DNA of 5,427 bases from Planctomycetaceae bacterium (GCA_031283515.1 JAITBS010000494.1:1-5427), one strand, 5' to 3'. Shown: positions 1-5,427, counted from the stretch's first letter. Notes: a model not told the origin generated them from the letters alone. Numbers and translations: made by a program.

Positions 1-65
1 CGATACTCTTTAAGTTCGAGTTGCATTGCGCCCCAAAATGCAGGATGCCACGATGTTTTGCTCAT
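1..65 (-). CDS. Partial CDS: N-terminus of a PD-(D/E)XK nuclease-like family protein (runs off left edge)
   Basis: Read on the minus strand from an ATG at 65-63, the frame stays open to the window edge and gives 21 complete residues containing SWHPAFWGAMQLELKEY, followed by CG, the start of an Arg codon. An in-frame TAG lies at 86-84 and no other ATG/GTG/TTG falls between, so this ATG is the natural start. I recognise the W-H-P-A-F ... LELKEY opening from memory as that of a common family of roughly 250-350 residue proteins, often hypothetical, that have a PD-(D/E)XK-like fold and occur in many copies in gut bacteria. The predicted catalytic part would lie outside the window, so activity cannot be judged. 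No Shine-Dalgarno sequence is visible upstream (the bases before ATG read TTAAGTATTCCAGT). The gene would be co-directional with cstA but 467 bases away, so it probably has its own promoter. It could instead be a truncated copy. Confidence 0.55.
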   Translation of the reverse strand, partial: MSKTSWHPAFWGAMQLELKEY

Positions 66-218
66 ACTGGAATACTTAACGTTCTATCGGAATTAGGACT
101 TAAATCGTTTACTACTAAGCTTCCCATTTTACTCCGAATCGCAGATTTTTCAAGGTACGCCGTTTCAAGAAATAGATGTTACCCTGCCAACAATTGGTTG
201 TTTTGTTGTTTAAAATTA

Positions 219-360
219 GGTGAAAATGAGTTTGTCTGTTCGCTTGGGTATCAAAAAAACAAAAAGGTTGGCAATGTGTTACGGGAGCAATCCCATTCCG
301 TGGCGGCTTATTGCTTACTCGAAACGTTGGCTACCTTTTGAGTTTCACTGGGGTGAAAAT
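219..360. repeat. Possible small dispersed repeat element bracketed by GGTGAAAAT
   Basis: The 9-mer GGTGAAAAT occurs at 219-227 and again at 352-360, 133 bases apart, as a target-site duplication would. Between them are a GGGA-GCAA-TCCC hairpin (283-294) and a perfect TTTCAC-TGGG-GTGAAA hairpin (343-358) overlapping the right copy. There is no coding potential I trust. The reading as a small non-autonomous element is inference; a 9-base repeat in AT-rich DNA can arise by chance. Confidence 0.25.
343..358. repeat. Perfect 6-bp hairpin (TTTCAC/GTGAAA)
   Basis: TTTCAC at 343-348, a TGGG loop, and GTGAAA at 353-358 form a perfect short palindrome. It is not followed by a T-run in either direction, so it is not a typical intrinsic terminator, although it lies downstream of cstA and could slow or protect the 3' end of that transcript. 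Confidence 0.35.
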
Positions 361-426
361 CGAAAAATAAAAATCCCGCTGAAATATTACAAACGTTTTT
401 TGAAAATAATCCTAAAAATTATCGAA

Positions 427-497
427 AATCTGCGCAATCTGCGGACGAAAAAAAATTACACACTAAAAATGTACAAATATCCATATTCTCTGCGGAC
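427..497. repeat. Short AATCTGCG-type repeat units
   Basis: AATCTGCGC (427-435) is followed directly by AATCTGCGG (436-444), a 9-base tandem differing in the last base. TCTGCGGAC from the second unit (438-446) recurs at 489-497. Such runs resemble the short ATCTGCG-rich dispersed intergenic repeats seen in several bacterial genomes; that comparison is from memory. They lie just beyond the 3' end of cstA. Confidence 0.4.
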
Positions 498-532
498 TTT
501 GTTGATCAAAATAGACTGTTACAAAAACGAAA

Positions 533-2413
533 TCAGTTTGAGTTCGATTGATTCATTTCAACAAGTCGTCTGATTGCCATAAATGCCTCGATGACAAGCC
601 AGAGTGCCAACAAAATAATAAGAATACCAATAACCATTAATAAATATTGACCCTTGCCAAAGAATACAAATAAGATATTGTACGACATTGCCCAAAGAGG
701 AATGATAATCATGACAATCGCAGGAAGTAACAAATAAATCGAACGAACTTTCCGACGCATCAGATAAACACTGCCAACAAGAAGCGTCAAACCGGCAACT
801 ACTTGATTACCGGCACCAAAAACAGGCCAAAGAATCAGTCCTCCAGTTCCATACGGTGCCGTTGGACTTGCCTTGCACAATGCCAATGTAACAGCAATTG
901 CCAAACCAACCGCTGTTGCGACGTAACGGTTTTTCATCGGCTCAATATGAAGCATTCCGCCAAGTTCCTGCAAAACGTAACGCATCAAACGAAGTGCAGC
1001 ATCAATCGTTGTCGCAGCAAAACATGCAATTAAAATTGCAATAATTCCCTGAGCAAACTTAATCGGAATACCAAGCAAATGAATAAAATTTGAACCGCCT
1101 TCAATAAATGTACCAACTTGTTCACCAAGATTCATCGATGCCCATGAACGTTGATAACGAAGATTCCAAGCATCACGTCCTTTAATTATTTCTATTGTTT
1201 GGGAAGATAAGTTTTCGGAAGATCGGGATTTTTCGTTCTTTAAATCATCGACCGTTTCGATCATTGCTTTTTGACTTCCGGTGGCTTCGGCAGCGGATTG
1301 AACATTAGGGATACCGAGTCCAATACCAGCCGTACAACTCAAAACAACAAGTACCGCTAACGCCGCTTCCAATAACATACCACCGTAACCAACAAACGAA
1401 GCATCACGCATTGAAGCAACTTGTTTACTGCTTGTTCCGCTGCAAACCAATGCGTGAAAACCACTCACTGCTCCACAAGCAACCGTTATAAAAAGAAACG
1501 GTAAAATCGGCGGTGCACCGGATTGTCGGGCTTCCGAAATGCGAAACGGCGGAGCCGAACCAAATAAATCAGCCGACCCTGTCAATCCGGCAAGAAGAAG
1601 TCCCAACACGATTAACACCAACGCAATATAAAGAATTAAACTGTTGACATAATCACGCGGTTGGAGCAACAGCCAAACCGGTAACACCGATGCAAAGTAA
1701 CAATAAATAAACAATACCCATGTCCAAAGCATTGTCGGATTGAGCGAAGCGTGAATTGATTCAAAACTTGGCATGTGAAAAGAAAAAAACGAATAATTTG
1801 CCGAAAAAAATACCGTAATTCCCAAAATGAAAATCGACACCAAAGACGCCCAAAATAATGAAATTCCGTAGCGGTAAATGACAACCCCTAACACCATCGC
1901 CACCGGAATTGAAAGCACTGTCGGCATCACGGATTGAGGATAATCTTTGAATGTTGTCGCAATAACGTTACCGAAAACAGCAATCACCACTGCAAGAATA
2001 AACGTTAGCAAAATAAGAAACAACAGTTTTGCCGACGGTGATAATATTGTTCCGGCAATATCGCCGAGTGATCGTCCTTTATTTCGGAGTGAGAGGACAA
2101 GAGCGGTGAAATCATGAACTGCACCGATGAAAATACTGCCGAAAATAACCCAAAGTAACGCCGGAAGCCAACCCCAAATAACCGCTATCGTCGGACCAAC
2201 AATAGGACCGGTGCCGGCAATCGCCGTAAAATGATGACCGAAAATCACATAACGATTGGTCGGTACAAAATCAATATTGTCACACAATTCCACACTCGGC
2301 GTCACTTCGTCCGAATTAAGTTGGAATATCTTACTCGCAAGAAATTTACCATAAGTATTGTAAGCAACAATAAAACCAAAAAAGGAAAAAAACGCAATTA
2401 AAAGTGTTGACAT
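533..2413 (-). CDS. cstA: CstA family inner-membrane transporter (carbon starvation protein A)
   Basis: This complete 626-residue protein is a polytopic membrane protein of about fifteen hydrophobic segments. CstA/BtsT family members import pyruvate or peptides, mostly when cells are short of carbon. Family blocks seen here: FGHHFTAIAGTGPIVGP (58-74), HDF (100-102), QPRDY (251-255), SGTSSKQ (325-331), TTIDAALRLMRY (468-479) and WPVFGAGNQVVAGL (529-542). The first ~370 residues match the CstA core; residues ~425-550 match the C-terminal five-helix part. It is shorter than the E. coli paralogues (about 700-716), mainly through a short C-terminal end. A hydrophilic stretch at 372-425, rich in Ser, Glu and Lys, separates the two parts. 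The start is an ATG with a weak ACAGGT motif ending 7 bases upstream; the hydrophobic segment at residues 4-20 supports it. It is monocistronic here and divergent from the downstream methyltransferase gene. Whether the substrate is pyruvate or peptide cannot be read from sequence. No frameshift or missing block seen. Confidence 0.95.
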   Translation of the reverse strand: MSTLLIAFFSFFGFIVAYNTYGKFLASKIFQLNSDEVTPSVELCDNIDFVPTNRYVIFGHHFTAIAGTGPIVGPTIAVIWGWLPALLWVIFGSIFIGAVHDFTALVLSLRNKGRSLGDIAGTILSPSAKLLFLILLTFILAVVIAVFGNVIATTFKDYPQSVMPTVLSIPVAMVLGVVIYRYGISLFWASLVSIFILGITVFFSANYSFFSFHMPSFESIHASLNPTMLWTWVLFIYCYFASVLPVWLLLQPRDYVNSLILYIALVLIVLGLLLAGLTGSADLFGSAPPFRISEARQSGAPPILPFLFITVACGAVSGFHALVCSGTSSKQVASMRDASFVGYGGMLLEAALAVLVVLSCTAGIGLGIPNVQSAAEATGSQKAMIETVDDLKNEKSRSSENLSSQTIEIIKGRDAWNLRYQRSWASMNLGEQVGTFIEGGSNFIHLLGIPIKFAQGIIAILIACFAATTIDAALRLMRYVLQELGGMLHIEPMKNRYVATAVGLAIAVTLALCKASPTAPYGTGGLILWPVFGAGNQVVAGLTLLVGSVYLMRRKVRSIYLLLPAIVMIIIPLWAMSYNILFVFFGKGQYLLMVIGILIILLALWLVIEAFMAIRRLVEMNQSNSN

Positions 2414-2557
2414 CGGCTTGACCTGTAATATAAACGTATCGTTAAAACAAATAATTTAAGGACATTTAATAATAAATAATATTAGTTCCTTACAGCAGGG
2501 AAACAATTATAACAGAAAACTTTTCATAAACAACAAGTAAATAAAAGGTAATAACGC

Positions 2558-2616
2558 CCCCAAAAAAACAATTTATAACAGGTACAGTATATCGGAATTG
2601 TTAAAATTTTTTGGGG
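2558..2616. repeat. Bulged 16-bp inverted repeat with C4A6/T6G4 ends
   Basis: CCCCAAAAAA (2558-2567) pairs perfectly with TTTTTTGGGG (2607-2616). The stem continues inward with ACAATT (2568-2573) against AATTGT (2596-2601), leaving a 5-base TAAAA bulge on the right arm and a 22-base loop that includes CAGGTACAG. No T-run follows in the plus direction and neither neighbour ends here, so a terminator is unlikely. It could be a regulatory hairpin, a protein site, or the ends of a miniature element. Confidence 0.5.
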
Positions 2617-2647
2617 TCTGGTTGTTTTTTGAGTTTGTGTCGGTAGA

Positions 2648-2767
2648 ATGTTCGCAGAAATAATTTTTGAATCAGATCGCAAGTTTTTGACTACATATCT
2701 TCCTGTCCCACTCGGTTCGCCGATTGGAAGTTATGAAAATCTCTATGAAAACATTGCGTTCCCGTAA
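2648..2767 (+). CDS. Small ORF of 39 codons, unknown, possible gene remnant
   Basis: ATG at 2648 opens a frame that ends at TAA 2765-2767. The product has a protein-like mix of residues (for example FESDRKFLTTYLPVPLGS and PIGSYENLYENIAFP), unlike the low-complexity ORFs elsewhere in the spacer, and it ends exactly where the GC-rich block begins (the stop codon uses the last base of the first GCGTTCCCGT copy). No Shine-Dalgarno sequence is visible; the preceding in-frame stop is TGA at 2630-2632. I do not recognise the sequence. It could be a short real gene, or the front of a gene broken by the block that follows. Confidence 0.25.
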   Translation: MFAEIIFESDRKFLTTYLPVPLGSPIGSYENLYENIAFP

Positions 2768-2897
2768 GGGGGCGTTATGTCATAGAGCTTGCGGGTTTCG
2801 AAGTACGCGCTTTATTGCGTTACTTTGCCGTATGACACTGCGCGGCTAATTCGGTGGGACGAATGGGAAACTCGCTTGAGTCACGTAGCGTTCCCGT
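2756..2897. repeat. GC-rich block flanked by 10-bp direct repeats, possible inserted repeat element
   Basis: GCGTTCCCGT stands at 2756-2765 and again at 2888-2897, 132 bases apart. A hand count of 2761-2890 gives 70 of 130 G+C (about 54%), far above the AT-rich flanks. Inside are CCC-GTAA-GGG (2761-2770), ACTC-GCTT-GAGT (2870-2881) and, around the latter, GGGAA (2865-2869) against TTCCC (2891-2895), so the right end can form a nested hairpin. The flanking repeats look like a target duplication and the block like a short non-autonomous or palindromic repeat; this is inference, since no second copy of the block lies in the window. Confidence 0.4.
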
Positions 2898-2961
2898 TTT
2901 TCTTTATGGTAAGAAAATCGGCAACTACGTTGACTTGCTTAACACAACTAAAGCAAGATGA
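2863..2961 (+). CDS. Small ORF of 32 codons whose stop overlaps the methyltransferase start (ATGA)
   Basis: The frame from ATG 2863 reads through the right end of the GC-rich block and then VFLYGKKIGNYVDLLNTTKAR, ending at TGA 2959-2961, which shares four bases (ATGA) with the start codon of the nuclease-methyltransferase gene. Such overlap is typical of translationally coupled genes, and the downstream 21 residues look like the tail of a real protein. The upstream half is encoded by the GC-rich block, and the frame is closed by TGA at 2832-2834. It may be the last part of a disrupted gene (the 39-codon ORF upstream would be the front, but it is in another frame). No family recognised. Confidence 0.25.
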   Translation: MGNSLESRSVPVFLYGKKIGNYVDLLNTTKAR

Positions 2962-5204
2962 CCCGCTCTAATTTTTTTGAAGGTGTTGATTTCAATACAA
3001 TTGCTAGAGATCCCGAATTTAAGGAATCTGCTGTTCGTTCATTCATCATTGACCCGCTCGTTAAAAAACTCGGTTATACCGAAGAAAATATTGTTCTCGA
3101 AAAGACTATTCAGATTCAAATCGGTAGTAAGAAACAGACCACTCCGCATTACGCCGACTACGTTTTGAAAATTGGCAACTGTTTTGTTTGTGTTATTGAA
3201 GCCAAAGCACCCGAAAAAAATATCGCTGAATTTTCACTTATTGATCAAGCGTTTTCTTATGCTTCGCATCGGGAAATTCGTAGTAATTATTTTGTTCTTT
3301 GCAATGGTTTAGAGTTTGCTCTTTTCAAAACGGATCTTAACCGTTCACAGATTCTACATTTTTCGTTATCAGAAATTGACCAATATTGGAACGTTCTCAA
3401 ACGTTATCTTTCGCCGGACAGCTTCCGCGAAGGTAAAAAATTTCAGTATGAAAAACAGAAAGAAACCAAGACCGTCGATTTTGACAATACCAATTATTGC
3501 CGAAAAATGTTACTTGATGAAATTCCAGTTCGCAAGCGGGCAATGCGTCGGCATTTTGGCGTTCATGGTTATTTTACCAAGCAATCGTGGAATATTGTAA
3601 AAGCATATATCCTGAATTATAGCAGACCGGGCGATGTTATTCTTGACCCATTTGGCGGCAGCGGAGTTACCGTAGTTGAGGCATTGATGGAAGATCGCCA
3701 AGCAATCAATGTGGACATTAACCCGTTTGCTAATTTTCTTGTCGAATCGCTTCTTGTTCCGGTTAATGAAAATGATCTACACGAATCATTTATAGACATT
3801 CAAAAAAAATATCTAAAACAAGAACCGAAAACTAATGCTGAAATCAAAGCGGCATTAAAAAAGTATCCGCTTCCAAAACCGTTACGGTTACCCAAAAGTT
3901 CGGATATGAAGACTGCCGACCAATTATTTAGTCCAAGACAAACCGCTCAACTTGGTTTACTCAAATCGCTTATTCAGGAAATAGAAAACGAAAATATACG
4001 CAAAACGTTTATGCTTATGTTTTCTGGACTTATTACATGCGTTAATCAAACTTATCATATTAGTAAGTCTGTAAAATCAGATACTGGTTTTGGCGGTAAT
4101 GCAGCACCTTTTGTCTATTATCGTTATAGAAAAGCTCCGCATCCAACTGAAATTAATACAATGCAAGGGTTCGAATATCGATATAAACGAGTTCTTGCAG
4201 CAAAGCAGGAAATGCAACTACGCATCAATGAAAATACTATAAAAAACGCAAAAATCATTCATGGGACAGCAACAGATTTGCCGCTCGCCAATGAAAGCAT
4301 AGATTATATTTATACAGATCCGCCTTACGGAAAAAAAATACCGTATCTTGACCTTTCGACAATGTGGAATGCTTGGCTAGACTTAAATGTTTCAGAAAAT
4401 GATTACAAATTAGAAGCAATTGAAGGCGGCGAATATGGAAAGACAAAAGAAGAATACAAGAAACTAATTGCACAAAGTATTCAAGAAATGTTTCGCGTAC
4501 TAAAATATGACCGATGGCTTTCATTTGTGTTTGCACATAAAGACCCTGAATTTTGGCATCTGATTGTTGATACGGCGGAGAGTTGCGGCTTTGAATATAT
4601 CGGAGCCGTTCCGCAAAAAAATGGACAAACAAGTTTCAAAAAACGACAAAATCCATTTTCTGTTTTGTCAGGACAATTGATTATCAACTTCCGTAAAACC
4701 CGCAATCCTCGAACATTGATGAAGGCAAATCTTGGAATGAATATTACAGAAATTGTTATTGAAACGATAGAAAGCATCATTGCACAACACAATGGCGCAA
4801 CATTGGAACAAATTAACGATGAATTGATATTGAAAGGTTTGGAATTGGGTTTTCTCGATATTTTATCTAAAGCATTTCCTGATTTAACTCCGCTATTATT
4901 AAAAGAATTCACTTATGACAAAAACATGGAAAAATTTTCAATACCTTTAAGTAAAAGTTTTAAGACGCATGTTGATGTTCGTTTGCGAATTCGATACTAT
5001 CTGATGAGTTATCTGATACGTTGTGAACGACAAGGTAAGAACGCACACTTCGACGACATTATTCTGGCAATAATGCCAAGTTTACGAAACGGTATGACGC
5101 CAACAGATCAAACAATTTTAAACGTTTTAGAGGATATTGCAGAACGTATCGGCGATGATTGCTGGCGAATACGTAAAAAAGGGCAACAGGAATTTGTTAT
5201 GTAA
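2958..5204 (+). CDS. HsdR-type nuclease domain fused to an amino-methyltransferase: single-chain restriction-modification enzyme candidate
   Basis: This complete 748-residue cytoplasmic protein has three parts. Residues ~15-150 match the N-terminal nuclease domain of type I restriction subunits (HSDR_N type, PD-(D/E)XK fold): E23, D67 in YADYVL, E81-A-K83 in VIEAKAP and Q97-x3-Y101 (QAFSYA) are all present, so cleavage looks possible. Residues ~195-580 form a SAM-dependent N6-adenine or N4-cytosine methylase: motif I DPFGGSG (230-236), the acidic NVDINP loop (251-256), and catalytic motif IV DPPY (454-457). About 190 residues between I and IV, including YYRYRKAPHPTEINTMQGFE, may hold target recognition. 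Residues ~590-748 form a mixed helical C-terminal domain with no motif I recognise. Motif order I-IV resembles alpha-class enzymes although DPFGGSG is usual in beta-class ones. The ATG start is fixed by an in-frame TAA at 2949-2951 and overlaps the upstream ORF stop. No helicase motor, HsdS or separate methylase is nearby. Hand-counted lines in the 3' half are near 32% GC. Target site and whether it restricts are unknown. Confidence 0.85.
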   Translation: MTRSNFFEGVDFNTIARDPEFKESAVRSFIIDPLVKKLGYTEENIVLEKTIQIQIGSKKQTTPHYADYVLKIGNCFVCVIEAKAPEKNIAEFSLIDQAFSYASHREIRSNYFVLCNGLEFALFKTDLNRSQILHFSLSEIDQYWNVLKRYLSPDSFREGKKFQYEKQKETKTVDFDNTNYCRKMLLDEIPVRKRAMRRHFGVHGYFTKQSWNIVKAYILNYSRPGDVILDPFGGSGVTVVEALMEDRQAINVDINPFANFLVESLLVPVNENDLHESFIDIQKKYLKQEPKTNAEIKAALKKYPLPKPLRLPKSSDMKTADQLFSPRQTAQLGLLKSLIQEIENENIRKTFMLMFSGLITCVNQTYHISKSVKSDTGFGGNAAPFVYYRYRKAPHPTEINTMQGFEYRYKRVLAAKQEMQLRINENTIKNAKIIHGTATDLPLANESIDYIYTDPPYGKKIPYLDLSTMWNAWLDLNVSENDYKLEAIEGGEYGKTKEEYKKLIAQSIQEMFRVLKYDRWLSFVFAHKDPEFWHLIVDTAESCGFEYIGAVPQKNGQTSFKKRQNPFSVLSGQLIINFRKTRNPRTLMKANLGMNITEIVIETIESIIAQHNGATLEQINDELILKGLELGFLDILSKAFPDLTPLLLKEFTYDKNMEKFSIPLSKSFKTHVDVRLRIRYYLMSYLIRCERQGKNAHFDDIILAIMPSLRNGMTPTDQTILNVLEDIAERIGDDCWRIRKKGQQEFVM

Positions 5205-5216
5205 AAACAAAAACTT

Positions 5217-5289
5217 GTAGATGCCCATAAGTTTACAACTTAGTGAATAGTTACAAAAAAAATATTGTAACTATTCAAAGGGCATTTAC
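5217..5289 (+). other. Predicted three-way-junction structured element downstream of the methyltransferase gene
   Basis: An outer stem pairs GTAGATGCCC (5217-5226) with GGGCATTTAC (5280-5289), 10 pairs with one G-U. It encloses a perfect 6-bp hairpin TAAGTT-TAC-AACTTA (5228-5242) and a perfect 10-bp hairpin GAATAGTTAC (5245-5254) / GTAACTATTC (5267-5276) with an A-rich 12-base loop. Unpaired joints are only 1, 2 and 3 bases. It begins 12 bases after the stop codon. It could be a 3' RNA structure, a small structured RNA, or a folded single-strand DNA site of a mobile element; it is not a tRNA (no anticodon arm or T-loop consensus) nor a standard terminator. Confidence 0.6.
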
Positions 5290-5296
5290 TAAAAAT

Positions 5297-5319
5297 AAAA
5301 TTCCTAGAAAGAATTTTTT
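5297..5319 (+). terminator. Weak AT-only hairpin with short T-run, possible terminator
   Basis: AAAATTC (5297-5303), a 7-base loop, and GAATTTT (5311-5317) are followed by TT, giving a T6 run at 5314-5319. The stem has one G-C pair only, so it would be a weak intrinsic terminator, but it lies in the right place, about 90 bases past the methyltransferase stop and just behind the three-way-junction element. Confidence 0.25.
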
Positions 5320-5349
5320 AAAAATTTATCGCCGTCTATCAATTGGAAA

Positions 5350-5406
5350 ATGGAAACAGATATTCGCCAAATAGAACAAGACCTAAAACAACTCGCCGGA
5401 AATTGA
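5350..5406 (+). CDS. Tiny ORF (18 codons) near right edge, possibly the start of a frameshifted gene
   Basis: ATG at 5350 gives METDIRQIEQDLKQLAGN and then TGA at 5404-5406. The product looks like the opening of a charged, helical protein. Starting at 5400 in the frame one base back, the sequence continues KLIAENKKT to the window edge, so a single-base change could rejoin them. The evidence is too short to decide between a decayed gene, a sequencing slip and chance. No Shine-Dalgarno sequence is clear; GGAAA lies directly before the ATG, too close. Confidence 0.15.
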   Translation: METDIRQIEQDLKQLAGN

Positions 5407-5427
5407 TTGCCGAAAACAAAAAAACAT

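Larger units (their letters stand above)
66..532. other. Intergenic region with short repeats, no convincing gene
   Basis: This spacer lies between the end of cstA and the start of the left-edge gene, both on the minus strand. Two plus-strand ORFs (21-341 and 220-573) are open here, but they overlap each other, run antisense into both flanking minus-strand genes, are Lys/Cys/Arg-rich without domain character, and have no ribosome binding site, so I treat them as chance. What it does hold: a direct repeat GGTGAAAAT (219-227 and 352-360), small hairpins at 283-294 and 343-358, and AATCTGCG-type short repeats around 427-497. The 360-480 part is very A-rich on the plus strand. It should contain the promoter of the left-edge gene, but I could not pick one with confidence. 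Confidence 0.6.
2414..2957. other. Long divergent intergenic region between cstA and the nuclease-methyltransferase gene
   Basis: Promoters for both divergent genes must lie here unless the right-hand gene is transcribed with the small ORFs. The first ~140 bases next to cstA are very AT-rich; on the minus strand a TATATT hexamer about 25 bases before the ATG could be a -10 element, but no -35 sits at a proper distance, so I do not call a promoter. The rest holds a bulged inverted repeat (2558-2616), a 39-codon ORF (2648-2767), a GC-rich block between direct repeats (2756-2897) and a 32-codon ORF overlapping the next gene. These are listed separately. Confidence 0.6.

Noticed and set aside
21..341. 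Plus-strand ORF of 106 codons
   Set aside because: It overlaps the minus-strand partial gene and another ORF, is Cys/Leu-rich with no domain character and no ribosome binding site; it crosses the repeat-bracketed block.
343..358. Intrinsic terminator for cstA
   Set aside because: The hairpin is short and is not followed by a T-run on the minus strand; it is also about 175 bases past the stop codon.
220..573. Plus-strand ORF of 117 codons
   Set aside because: It consists largely of Lys/Ile-rich translation of AT-rich spacer and short repeats and runs antisense into the 3' end of cstA.
2789..2971. Plus-strand ORF of 60 codons
   Set aside because: It translates the GC-rich block and then overlaps the methylase start out of frame; the alternative frame ending with an ATGA overlap looks more protein-like.
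2959..3059. Direct repeat TGACCCGCTC at 2959-2968 and 3050-3059
   Set aside because: Both copies lie in coding sequence (the first at the start, the second in IDPLVKK) in different frames; a single chance 10-mer is the simplest explanation.
4255..4912. Antisense ORFs of 125 and 143 codons inside the methylase gene
   Set aside because: They are shadows of the real gene, Cys/Ser/Phe-rich, and overlap each other; the plus-strand frame carries the DPPY motif and continuous homology.
5217..5289. tRNA gene, suggested by 73-nt length and multi-branched fold
   Set aside because: It has three stems rather than four, no T-loop (GTTCRANNC) or D-loop consensus, no anticodon arm, and the longest hairpin has an A-rich 12-base loop.
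1..5427. CRISPR array, rRNA, full transposase or integrase
   Set aside because: No regularly spaced repeats, rRNA-like sequence, or transposase/integrase coding sequence was seen on either strand.

Overview
This 5.4 kb stretch of a low-GC bacterial chromosome carries two complete large genes that point away from each other: a membrane transporter of the CstA family on the minus strand (533-2413) and a nuclease-methyltransferase fusion on the plus strand (2958-5204). A third gene, on the minus strand, is cut by the left edge (1-65). The base composition is low (hand-counted lines run from about 32 to 50% GC), start codons have weak or no Shine-Dalgarno sequences, and the intergenic spacers are long and full of short repeats. 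That fits a host-associated or sediment bacterium of a group such as the Planctomycetes/Lentisphaerae or Bacteroidetes, but nothing here fixes the taxon and this is only inference.

Left part: the first 65 bases encode, on the minus strand, the first 21 complete residues of a protein whose opening (SWHPAFWGAMQLELKEY) I recognise as that of a widespread PD-(D/E)XK-like family. A 467-base spacer without a convincing gene follows; it holds short direct repeats, a 9-base tandem (AATCTGCG+C/G) and small hairpins, and looks like repeat debris. Then comes cstA, intact with all family signature blocks, but shorter than the enterobacterial members.

Middle: the 544 bases between the divergent genes hold a bulged 16-bp inverted repeat (2558-2616), a 39-codon ORF (2648-2767), a GC-rich (about 54%) block between two copies of GCGTTCCCGT (2756-2897), and a 32-codon ORF whose stop overlaps the start of the methyltransferase gene (ATGA). 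This looks like a small mobile or palindromic repeat lodged in a former or decayed short gene just upstream of the restriction-modification gene.

Right part: the 748-residue protein has an N-terminal PD-(D/E)XK nuclease domain of the HsdR N-terminal type with all expected residues (E23, D67, E81-x-K83, Q97-x3-Y101), a SAM-dependent amino-methyltransferase domain (DPFGGSG at 230-236, DPPY at 454-457), and a C-terminal domain of unknown role. No separate specificity subunit, helicase motor or second methylase is present, so it is best read as a single-polypeptide restriction-modification or defence enzyme. Twelve bases after its stop is a 73-nt sequence that can fold into a three-way junction (outer stem enclosing two perfect hairpins), the most structured non-coding element of the window. 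The last 100 bases hold at most the start of another small or frameshifted ORF. The transporter and the nuclease-methylase have no evident functional link; the region reads as a housekeeping/nutrient gene beside an accessory defence gene.
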